Below, piece after piece: positions 1 to 5,212 of a stretch of DNA of 6,581 nucleotides (the first letter of the stretch is position 1; each line of letters begins with the position of its first letter). Below the pieces are notes generated by a model. It saw nothing but the letters and a program-made list of their open reading frames with translations, was not told where the DNA came from and searched no databases. Origin of the DNA: Spirochaetales bacterium (GTDB lineage: Bacteria > Spirochaetota > Spirochaetia > JABMQR01); the NCBI GenBank assembly GCA_023139255.1, contig JAGLNY010000281.1, positions 1 through 6,581 of the forward strand, written 5' to 3'. Position numbers and translations under genes: made by a program.

Positions 1-1001
1 TCAATAATGGCCATGGAATCCCGCATTTCAGCAGTGCTGAGATATTTATCCGGTTTTGTTCCCTGTAAAATTGATGAAAGAAAATAATCAATCTCAACAT
101 GCCAACCAGTAGGCAGATTCCCTAACGCCGGTTTTGGCTCTTCAATTCTTCCATCATCATATATAACTTTGTACCCAAGTTCTGAAAACCGGATGGTTCC
201 TTTTTCACAGACTATCTGAAAACTCATCTCAAAAGGTGCTGCTTTTGCGGAAACCCATCCACCCTCAGCTATAATAAGAGAACCATCCCCGAAATCATAG
301 TTTGTAACAACTTGATCTATTCCCCTGTCAGACCGGAACCCTTTTGCACCGAAAGAGGTAACAGAAACAGGCCTGCCGAAGAAATATCTTACAAGATCAG
401 TATCATGGAGATGAAGATCGAGCAACGCTCCTCCGCTCATTTCGTTTTTCATAAACCAGTCCTGCCAACCATTCCCATGGATACCTGGGGATACTCTTTT
501 AAATGTCGCACTTATTACCTTACCCAGTTTGCCAGAGGTGTACAGTTCGTACGCATGTCTGTACTCCGGCCAATAGCGAACACATAAGCCGTTCATGAAA
601 AACTTTCCGCTTTTTTCAGCCTCTGCCGTTATATGCTTTGCCTCAAGAAAGGTTCTTCCAATCGGTTTTTCACAGAATACATGTTTTCCCGCCTGCAGAG
701 CCGCAAGTACATACTTTTTATGCAGGTAGGTAGGGACACAGATATCCACCATTTCAATGTCAGGATTAGCTATAAGCTCCATGGCATCGGTATAGGTTTC
801 TATCCCGCTCATATCCACCGGTTTTGAATTGTCACTGGCACCAATATTTCCCACGACACTGCTCCAGTCGCCCAGTATCTTTTTTTCATCTACATCAGCA
901 ACTGCAATAATTTCTGACTTACCCAGCTGCTCGTGAATACGGAAATGGGTCGTGCCCATAAATCCCAAACCAATAATACCTACTGTAACTTTATTTCCCA
1001 T
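1..1001 (-). CDS. Gfo/Idh/MocA-family NAD(P)-dependent oxidoreductase, C-terminus cut by window edge
   Basis: I translated 333 codons from the ATG at 1001-999; the frame stays open to position 1, so the stop lies outside. An N-terminal Rossmann fold begins with the dinucleotide-binding motif GIIGLGFMG (residues 8-16). The family's catalytic EKP motif is at residues 111-113 (Lys112). The C-terminal alpha/beta domain carries GGALLDLHLHDTD (190-202), matching the family's conserved Asp...His-Asp segment. Family members are usually 330-390 residues, so only a short tail should be missing. The start is supported by AGGAG (minus strand of 1013-1009), 7 nt from the ATG. No signal peptide is seen, so the enzyme should be cytoplasmic, oxidising or reducing a sugar, polyol or inositol. 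Which substrate cannot be told. It is divergent from the AraC gene at 1156, its likely regulator, and lies in a window with a fucosidase. Confidence 0.95.
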   Translation of the reverse strand, partial: MGNKVTVGIIGLGFMGTTHFRIHEQLGKSEIIAVADVDEKKILGDWSSVVGNIGASDNSKPVDMSGIETYTDAMELIANPDIEMVDICVPTYLHKKYVLAALQAGKHVFCEKPIGRTFLEAKHITAEAEKSGKFFMNGLCVRYWPEYRHAYELYTSGKLGKVISATFKRVSPGIHGNGWQDWFMKNEMSGGALLDLHLHDTDLVRYFFGRPVSVTSFGAKGFRSDRGIDQVVTNYDFGDGSLIIAEGGWVSAKAAPFEMSFQIVCEKGTIRFSELGYKVIYDDGRIEEPKPALGNLPTGWHVEIDYFLSSILQGTKPDKYLSTAEMRDSMAII

Positions 1002-1014
1002 AACTACTCTCCTG

Positions 1015-1024
1015 AATACGATAC
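1015..1024. repeat. AATACGATAC motif, copy 1
   Basis: The ten bases AATACGATAC occur here and again at 5155-5164. Both copies lie in the divergent spacer between a minus-strand enzyme gene and a plus-strand araC gene, in the same orientation. Here it sits just upstream of the oxidoreductase ribosome binding site. It may be a shared regulator half-site or a coincidence. Confidence 0.35.
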
Positions 1025-1034
1025 CTATTGAAGG

Positions 1035-1050
1035 TGAAGCACATGCTTCA
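1035..1050. promoter_or_regulatory. Inverted repeat TGAAGCA-CA-TGCTTCA, operator candidate
   Basis: Two perfect 7-bp arms are separated by 2 bp. The spacing is too tight for a good RNA hairpin but suits a dimeric DNA-binding protein. It lies 34 bp upstream of the oxidoreductase start codon, inside its predicted leader. The binding protein is unknown. AraC proteins usually bind direct repeats, so another factor may be involved. Confidence 0.45.
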
Positions 1051-1066
1051 AACCATCTTTTCAACC

Positions 1067-1076
1067 ATGGTACCAT
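1067..1076. promoter_or_regulatory. Palindrome ATGGTACCAT
   Basis: A perfect 10-bp palindrome in the oxidoreductase/araC spacer. Seven of its bases plus a flanking T (TGGTACCAT) recur at 6335-6343 inside the hicA promoter spacer. Short palindromes arise by chance, so this is only a weak operator candidate. Confidence 0.25.
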
Positions 1077-1122
1077 CAGACAGATAAGAAATATTTGTTT
1101 GTTTTTACATTTAATTTGTTTA

Positions 1123-1150
1123 TTTATACATTGAACAAGTGTATAGTAAA
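1123..1150 (-). promoter_or_regulatory. Candidate promoter for the oxidoreductase gene
   Basis: On the minus strand, TTTACT (1150-1145) and TATAAA (1128-1123) are separated by 16 bp, a fair match to sigma-70 type hexamers. Transcription would begin near 1116 and give a leader of roughly 115 nt containing the 1035-1050 inverted repeat. The hexamers overlap the 1125-1145 palindrome and the region just before the divergent araC start, so one bound protein could affect both genes. Confidence 0.4.
1125..1145. promoter_or_regulatory. Inverted repeat TATACA-N9-TGTATA, operator candidate
   Basis: Perfect 6-bp arms are separated by 9 bp, a spacing that puts the arms about one and a half helical turns apart centre to centre. 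The element overlaps the minus-strand -10 candidate and ends 10 bp before the ATG of the araC gene at 1156. A protein bound here could control both divergent genes. The arms are AT-rich, which raises the chance of coincidence. Confidence 0.4.
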
Positions 1151-1155
1151 TAGTC

Positions 1156-2040
1156 ATGAATTATATTGGGCGAACATGTAAAAAAGAGTTTAATATACGC
1201 AAGATTTTCTCGATACACTATTTCGAATACAACAAAGATTTTGTCTATTCGGGAGAAAAGCATGATTTCTGGGAATTTGTATATATTGACAAGGGTGCAA
1301 TTGATGCCATTGCAGGGGACAAAAGACATAACCTTATAAAAGGGGATATTATTTTCCATAAACCCAATGAATTTCACGATCTTAGGGCAAATGGACGCAT
1401 CGCACCCAACCTGATAGTAATGTCATTTTCCTGCAAGAGCCCTGGAATGAAGTGGTTTGCCAACAAAGTACTCCGTATAGGTAATGAAGAAAAAAACCTT
1501 CTTGCAAGGGTTCTCCATGAAGCAGAAAATGCTTTCTCCTCAAAACTCAATGATCCCCTGCTTCTTGCCCTGCAGAGAAGGGAGAAACAGACTTTCGCAT
1601 CTGAGCAGCTTGTTAAGCTCTATATTGAACAGTTTCTCATAGGACTCATACGCAGAGAATTGCATATCGGGGTGAGTGGTGAACCCGCTTCTCCTTTAAA
1701 GGAAAAAACCAGTAAGGATGCTTTTAACAGGGTTATTGATTATTTTGAGAATAATGTTGGAGAGACACCCAATCTTACTACCGTTTGCAGGACAACAGGT
1801 TACAGCTGTACCTATCTACAGAATGTTTTTAAGGAAAAAACAGGAAGAAGTGTTATGGAATATTACAAAATTATAAAACTTGAAAAGGCAAAGGAGCTTA
1901 TACGGGAAGGGAATTACACCTTCACCCAGATCGCATCTATGCTTAATTATTCATCCCTTCACTACTTTTCAAAGATTTTTAAACGCTATATAAACATGAC
2001 ACCAACAGAATATTCCTCTTCTGTTAAATTAAGATTATAG
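1156..2040 (+). CDS. AraC-family transcriptional regulator (cupin sensor + double HTH)
   Basis: This 294-residue protein has the usual AraC/XylS length and order. The N-terminal half (about 20-90) is cupin-like, with the HDFWEFVYIDKG segment (36-47) and a later GDIIFHKPNEFHDL segment (63-76), typical of sugar-sensing arms. The C-terminal DNA-binding domain spans about 188-290. Its first HTH is around 206-228, and the second (254-275) ends in the signature YFSKIFKRYINMTPTEY (270-286). ATG 1156 is the first standard start after an in-frame stop at 1147-1149. There is no Shine-Dalgarno sequence, but TATAGT lies at 1142-1147, so the mRNA may be leaderless. It diverges from the oxidoreductase gene at 1001, its most likely target, and may also regulate itself. 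The ligand is unknown. Confidence 0.95.
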   Translation: MNYIGRTCKKEFNIRKIFSIHYFEYNKDFVYSGEKHDFWEFVYIDKGAIDAIAGDKRHNLIKGDIIFHKPNEFHDLRANGRIAPNLIVMSFSCKSPGMKWFANKVLRIGNEEKNLLARVLHEAENAFSSKLNDPLLLALQRREKQTFASEQLVKLYIEQFLIGLIRRELHIGVSGEPASPLKEKTSKDAFNRVIDYFENNVGETPNLTTVCRTTGYSCTYLQNVFKEKTGRSVMEYYKIIKLEKAKELIREGNYTFTQIASMLNYSSLHYFSKIFKRYINMTPTEYSSSVKLRL

Positions 2041-2089
2041 CCGGGATAAACAAGTTACGCAGAGAATAAATTGTGCAGAGCGGTCATAT

Positions 2090-2118
2090 TTCATAAATAA
2101 CTTGACTCTATTTATGAA
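2090..2118. terminator. AT-rich hairpin TTCATAAATA-N9-TATTTATGAA after araC
   Basis: Perfect 10-bp inverted arms surround a 9-nt loop, 50 bp past the araC stop and overlapping the 3' end of the regulator remnant on the other strand. Its position between converging reading frames suggests a bidirectional terminator. However, the stem is very AT-rich and has no T-run, so it would be a weak intrinsic terminator. A protein-binding palindrome is the alternative. Confidence 0.4.
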
Positions 2119-2397
2119 GCAGGCTCATCCTTTCCCGGTAATTCCCCGGGGTCATGCCGGTAATTTTTTAAAAACCCGGTAGAAGTAACAGATATCATCA
2201 AATCCCACTTTTAAGGAGACTGCTTTGACAGGCAGGGAAGTATTCCAGAGGAGAAGCTGTGCCCGTTGTATCCTTTTTTTCCTAATAAAACTTCCCGGGC
2301 TTATCCCCAGGGTGCTTAATTCAAAGTCTTTAAGAATGCCGCCATTCTGTGAAATATCCAATATTATATGTTTTTTGTCTATTGTTTTCCAATACAA
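2108..2397 (-). pseudogene. Remnant of an AraC-family regulator: N-terminal sensor lost, frameshifted in the second HTH
   Basis: The minus strand encodes an unmistakable AraC C-terminal domain. It runs from GISPGSFIRKKRIQRAQLLL through VGFDDICYFYRVFKK, then stops early at 2154-2152. One frame over, the missing end continues as ITGMTPGNYRERMSLLHK to a TAG at 2110-2108. The join falls at an A-run (T-run at 2164-2169 on the plus strand); one extra A would restore FKKITGMTPGNYRE. The first HTH is also degenerate: residues before the LGISPG segment do not resemble the family, and a neighbouring frame near 2330-2365 reads YWIFHRMAAFLKTLN, possibly a further shifted piece. The whole sensor domain, about 190 residues, is absent. 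The remnant is divergent from the fucosidase gene, as expected for its former regulator. It is almost certainly non-functional; a sequencing error could explain the single frameshift but not the truncation. Confidence 0.8.
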
Positions 2398-2411
2398 AGA
2401 GTTTTAAGCTG

Positions 2412-2448
2412 TATAAGACTTCATAAAGACGAGAAAAATTACAGGAGG
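2412..2448 (+). promoter_or_regulatory. Fucosidase upstream signals: -10 candidate and strong ribosome binding site
   Basis: AGGAGG at 2443-2448 sits 8 nt before the ATG at 2457 and fixes that start. TATAAG at 2412-2417, preceded directly by TG, is a possible -10 hexamer and would give a leader of about 33 nt. No convincing -35 is found at the right spacing (2389-2394 reads CCAATA), which would fit an activator-dependent promoter. The ribosome binding site is certain; the promoter is not. Confidence 0.45.
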
Positions 2449-2456
2449 TTCGCATT

Positions 2457-3743
2457 ATGTTGAAACCTGAGAAAACTCCCGGCAATACCAATTGGTTTGT
2501 ACAAGACCGCTTCGGAATGTTTATTCATTGGGGACTCTACGCTTTACCCGCACGCCACGAATGGATAAAGAGTAAAGAAGAAATTCATGACGAAGATTAT
2601 GAGAAATATTTCAACCATTTTAATCCCGATCTGCACGACCCCAAAGCCTGGGCAAAAGCGGCTAAGAATGCGGGTATGAAATACTTTGTTATTACCGCGA
2701 AACACCATGAAGGTTTCTGTCTATGGGATTCCAAACTAACGGATTACAAAATCACGAACACTCCCTATGGGAAAGATGTGCTGACTCCCATACTGGATGC
2801 ATTCCGGGCTGAAGGACTAAAAGTGGGCCTCTACTATTCGCTTATCGATTGGCATCATCCTCACTTTCCGATAGATATATTTCATCCCTATCGAAACAGT
2901 CCGGACGCTGCGGCCCTGAATAAAAACCGTGATGTCAGCAAGTACACCGAATATCTCCATGGACAGACCAGAGAACTTCTCACTAATTTCGGAAAAATAG
3001 ATATACTCTGGTATGATTTCTCCTATTCAGACCGACCTTATAACAATTTGCCGGGAAAAGGAAAAGATGACTGGCAGAGTAAAAAACTTCTCAAAATGAT
3101 ACGCAAACTCCAGCCGGAAATCATCATCAACGACCGGCTTGAGATAGATCAGGATCTAAAGACTCCCGAGCAGTACCAGCCGTTGGAATGGGTAAAAGTC
3201 AACGGGAAACCTGTGGTCTGGGAAGCATGCCAAACCTTCAGTGGTTCCTGGGGATACTATCGTGATGAGACATCCTGGAAAAGCCCTGAACAACTGATTC
3301 AGCTCCTTATAAATAGTGTTGCCCTGGGTGGAAACCTGCTTATGAATGTAGGACCTACAGGGAGGGGGGAGTTTGATTCCCGTGCTCTTTCCGCGCTAAC
3401 GGTATACGGCGAATGGCTGAAAAAACATAGCCGGGCAATTTATGGGTGTACTCAGAGTCAGTATACAGCACCGGCGGAGTGCAGGTTCACACAGAATGGA
3501 AAAAGATTATATCTCCATATCTTAAACTGGCCTTTTAAGTATATTCATCTTGAAGGTTTGGCGGGAAAAATCGAGTATGCCCAGTTTCTCCACGATGCAT
3601 CAGAAGTGAAATGGCTGGAACAAGATAGGATTGAAGGAAATGCTTCTCTAGCGTCGGGGCAAGAGAAAAATCCTGTTGTACTGGAAATTCCAGTAACAAA
3701 ACCGGATGTCACTGTGCCTGTCGTGGAGTTGTTTCTTACATGA
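2457..3743 (+). CDS. Alpha-L-fucosidase, glycoside hydrolase family 29
   Basis: This 428-residue protein hydrolyses terminal alpha-linked L-fucose by the retaining mechanism of GH29. The catalytic barrel fills about residues 10-325. Family motifs appear in order: RFGMFIHWG (18-26), KHHEGF (82-87), YYSLIDWHHP (126-135), DILWYDFS (182-189) and VVWEACQTFSGSWGY (253-267). A final barrel block, LINSVALGGNLLMNVGPTG, is at 284-302. Asp187 in the LWYD motif is the expected nucleophile. Glu256 is a candidate acid/base, but that residue varies in position across the family. The C-terminal 100 residues form the short beta-domain. No signal peptide or membrane segment is present, so it should act in the cytoplasm on imported oligosaccharides. 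Length is normal and the gene appears intact. Its divergent AraC neighbour is decayed, so regulation must now come from elsewhere. Confidence 0.96.
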   Translation: MLKPEKTPGNTNWFVQDRFGMFIHWGLYALPARHEWIKSKEEIHDEDYEKYFNHFNPDLHDPKAWAKAAKNAGMKYFVITAKHHEGFCLWDSKLTDYKITNTPYGKDVLTPILDAFRAEGLKVGLYYSLIDWHHPHFPIDIFHPYRNSPDAAALNKNRDVSKYTEYLHGQTRELLTNFGKIDILWYDFSYSDRPYNNLPGKGKDDWQSKKLLKMIRKLQPEIIINDRLEIDQDLKTPEQYQPLEWVKVNGKPVVWEACQTFSGSWGYYRDETSWKSPEQLIQLLINSVALGGNLLMNVGPTGRGEFDSRALSALTVYGEWLKKHSRAIYGCTQSQYTAPAECRFTQNGKRLYLHILNWPFKYIHLEGLAGKIEYAQFLHDASEVKWLEQDRIEGNASLASGQEKNPVVLEIPVTKPDVTVPVVELFLT

Positions 3744-3763
3744 TAATTTTTGGATGTTCATAA

Positions 3764-3799
3764 GGCCTGAATAGGATTACTACATAAACCTTTCAGGCC
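3764..3799. terminator. Hairpin between the convergent fucosidase and HTH genes
   Basis: GGCCTGAA-T-AGG (3764-3775) pairs with CCTTTCAGGCC (3789-3799): an 11-bp stem with one bulged T and a 13-nt loop. It starts 20 bp past the fucosidase stop and includes the last codons and the stop of the HTH gene on the other strand. Neither strand shows a strong T-run after the stem, so termination would be imperfect. Confidence 0.5.
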
Positions 3800-4046
3800 G
3801 CCTGTTAAGAACCTTCGCAATCTTTACAATGGTATTATATCCCATCTTCCTGCGCTCGTTTTCAATATCAGAGATCATATTTTTATTGACTCCCGACTTT
3901 ACAGACAACTCTTTTTGAGTCAAACCCAACATTCTCCTGTAAAACCGGACAGTCTCTCCAGGAGTAAAAGAGGGAAGATTCAGCGATTCCGCAGGTATTT
4001 TATCACCGAGAACCTCAATAGGGGGCTTTTTCATAATTGCCGACAT
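3780..4046 (-). CDS. Small Xre-family HTH protein, HigA-antitoxin-like, without a visible toxin
   Basis: This is an 88-residue DNA-binding protein. A lambda-repressor type HTH spans about 33-85: TPGETVRFYRRMLGLTQKEL (28-47) leads into the first HTH helix, then NKNMISDIENERR (54-66) carries the recognition helix. The N-terminal 27 residues form a short non-HTH arm, as seen in HigA-type antitoxins and their relatives. I chose ATG 4046 because GAGG lies 6 nt before it; an upstream in-frame TTG at 4058 overlaps that ribosome binding site and is less likely. No toxin-like reading frame exists within the 85-bp gap upstream or downstream, so it is either an orphan antitoxin or a stand-alone repressor. 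The palindrome at 4086-4101 is a plausible autoregulatory site. It lies on the same strand as, and after, the UROD-like gene, so read-through is possible. Confidence 0.85.
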   Translation of the reverse strand: MSAIMKKPPIEVLGDKIPAESLNLPSFTPGETVRFYRRMLGLTQKELSVKSGVNKNMISDIENERRKMGYNTIVKIAKVLNRRPERFM

Positions 4047-4085
4047 AATACACCTCAATCTTCAGAAATTGACATTCTCATTTTT

Positions 4086-4101
4086 TATTCATGTATGAAT
4101 A
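4086..4101. promoter_or_regulatory. Inverted repeat TATTCAT-GT-ATGAATA, operator candidate of the HTH gene
   Basis: Perfect 7-bp arms around a 2-bp centre lie 39 bp upstream of the HTH start codon at 4046. Xre/HigA-type proteins commonly repress their own promoter through such compact palindromes, so this is the natural candidate site. A small 5-bp inverted repeat (AGGCG 4101-4105, CGCCT 4119-4123) adjoins it just after the UROD-like stop. Confidence 0.5.
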
Positions 4102-4131
4102 GGCGTTTCCTGCTCTTTCGCCTTGCCTGGG

Positions 4132-5094
4132 TTATATCCACGCTTGTGAACACAATATTTTAAACCCATCGCACATAGCCGCTACTGCTTCTTCTGTATG
4201 GCCGGCCCCAATCGGGTCACTGTAATATTTGGCGATAAAACCACCTTTTTGGGTGCCCAACTTTTTCACCAGACTGCTGCAGTACTCCCTGATTTCTTCC
4301 ATACTACCGTTGACCATGGTTTTCTGTATATCAACCGGACACCAGAAAGTGATTCTTCCTTTAAACCGGCTGCTTAGAAGGTCAAGTCCCATATTTTCCT
4401 GCTGATCCATTTGAATAACATCCAGACCGCACTCAATCAAGTCATCCAGAATATCGACAATATAACCACAGCTGTGAAGAAAGGTTTTCATCCCGTGTTT
4501 CCGGCAGTGTTCGTATACGGCAGCATACCGGGGCTTCCAGAATTCCCGCCACTTTTCCGGGGAGATCATCAGACTGTTCTGCAGCCCCCAATCGTCACAG
4601 AAAAGGTAGCCATCTACCCCATACTTGGCATATGTATCTATAGCAGTGATATTCATCTCCACCAGGAGATCCAGCAATTCACCGAGTTGATCAGGATTGA
4701 TGTAGATATCGGTCCAGAGATTTTGAAGGCCCCGTAGAAAGTGAGCACGTTCATACAGAGAAATTCCGCTTGCCATAATAAAAGAGTCCCCGGCATTTTT
4801 CACTTTTTCCTCAAACCCGATCCAACGTTTTGGGTCTTCAACCTTCGGAATAGTGAGAGTTTTAAAATCGTCCCATGATTTGACGGGAAAGTCTTTTACC
4901 TCTCCAAGATTGCAGATACCGATGTTTTCCCAATACGCACCCCATTCATCCCTTTGGTTCGATGGTCTTGCATCCACGTGAGGATCCATACCTAGCATAA
5001 TAAGATCTTTATCTAAATCCTCTTTTAGACTCATTGGCATTCTTTCGGGGGAATTGAATTCAATGGCTCTCTTTACTATCTCTTTTGATGTCAT
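4132..5094 (-). CDS. Uroporphyrinogen decarboxylase-superfamily protein, corrinoid methyltransferase-like, not haem HemE
   Basis: This 320-residue TIM-barrel protein belongs to the URO-D superfamily. It keeps the later barrel blocks YAKYGVDGYLFCDDWG (156-170), the MISPEKWREFWKPRY segment (176-190) and HSCGYIVDILDDLIECG (207-223). It lacks the N-terminal substrate Arg block (RQAGR) that marks HemE; the equivalent region reads SPERMPM (15-21). The HSCG motif (His207, Cys209) matches the His-X-Cys zinc pair of MtaA/MtbA/CmuA methylcobamide:thiol methyltransferases, whose third ligand is a distal Cys; Cys252, Cys272, Cys308 and Cys315 are candidates. No corrinoid-binding protein is encoded nearby, and many such paralogues sit in sugar loci with no known reaction. 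The start has AGGAG 8 nt upstream. It diverges from the AraC gene at 5213, its probable regulator. Superfamily placement is firm; the reaction is not. Confidence 0.9.
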   Translation of the reverse strand: MTSKEIVKRAIEFNSPERMPMSLKEDLDKDLIMLGMDPHVDARPSNQRDEWGAYWENIGICNLGEVKDFPVKSWDDFKTLTIPKVEDPKRWIGFEEKVKNAGDSFIMASGISLYERAHFLRGLQNLWTDIYINPDQLGELLDLLVEMNITAIDTYAKYGVDGYLFCDDWGLQNSLMISPEKWREFWKPRYAAVYEHCRKHGMKTFLHSCGYIVDILDDLIECGLDVIQMDQQENMGLDLLSSRFKGRITFWCPVDIQKTMVNGSMEEIREYCSSLVKKLGTQKGGFIAKYYSDPIGAGHTEEAVAAMCDGFKILCSQAWI

Positions 5095-5102
5095 ACCCTT
5101 CT

Positions 5103-5129
5103 CTCCTTGGTCCTTAACTCCTTGGTTAA
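5103..5129. promoter_or_regulatory. Direct repeat CTCCTTGGT x2 with overlapping TTAAC-N6-GTTAA in the UROD-like leader
   Basis: CTCCTTGGT occurs at 5103-5111 and 5118-5126, a 15-bp period. On the minus strand this gives two ACCAAGGAG copies, the nearer of which forms the ribosome binding site of the UROD-like gene. The farther copy lies inside the inverted repeat TTAAC-N6-GTTAA (5114-5129). It could be a translational or operator element, or merely a small duplication of the ribosome binding site. Confidence 0.4.
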
Positions 5130-5154
5130 TTTTAATATTGATATTTCAACAAAT

Positions 5155-5164
5155 AATACGATAC
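5155..5164. repeat. AATACGATAC motif, copy 2
   Basis: Identical to 1015-1024 and in the same orientation relative to the minus-strand enzyme gene, here 60 bp upstream of the UROD-like start and 49 bp upstream of the araC start at 5213. It lies in the middle of the divergent spacer, where an AraC half-site would be expected. With only two copies, chance is possible. Confidence 0.35.
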
Positions 5165-5212
5165 AATATCTGTGATGTCTTTTAAAATTCTCTTACCGCT
5201 TATTTTATACAC

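Noticed and set aside
312..587. Plus-strand open frame of 91 codons inside the oxidoreductase region
   Set aside because: It lies antisense to a frame with clear Gfo/Idh/MocA motifs, has no ribosome binding site and no recognisable features.
633..827. Plus-strand open frame of 64 codons
   Set aside because: Antisense shadow of the oxidoreductase; composition is unlike a protein-coding frame.
1120..1377. Minus-strand open frame of 85 codons overlapping the start of the first araC gene
   Set aside because: It is the shadow of the well-supported cupin domain on the other strand and would cover the divergent promoter region.
2040..2120. AT-rich inverted repeat at 2090-2118 as an insertion-sequence terminal repeat
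   Set aside because: No transposase, no matching partner repeat and no target duplication are visible; a simple hairpin is enough.
2225..2407. Plus-strand open frame of 60 codons before the fucosidase
   Set aside because: It is the complement of the AraC remnant, whose family signature on the minus strand explains this stretch.
4046..4058. TTG at 4058 as the start of the HTH gene (adding MRCI)
   Set aside because: The GAGG ribosome binding site overlaps this TTG region and is correctly spaced for the ATG at 4046 instead.
4047..4078. Eight-codon frame reading MRMSISED just before the HTH gene as a possible toxin remnant
   Set aside because: It is preceded almost at once by a stop in frame and no toxin-like residues precede it in any frame.
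4411..4737. Plus-strand open frame of 108 codons
   Set aside because: Antisense to the conserved URO-D motifs; no ribosome binding site or family match.
4132..5094. UROD-like gene as hemE of the haem pathway
   Set aside because: The N-terminal substrate-Arg block of HemE is absent and a methyltransferase-type His-X-Cys motif is present; no haem genes are nearby.
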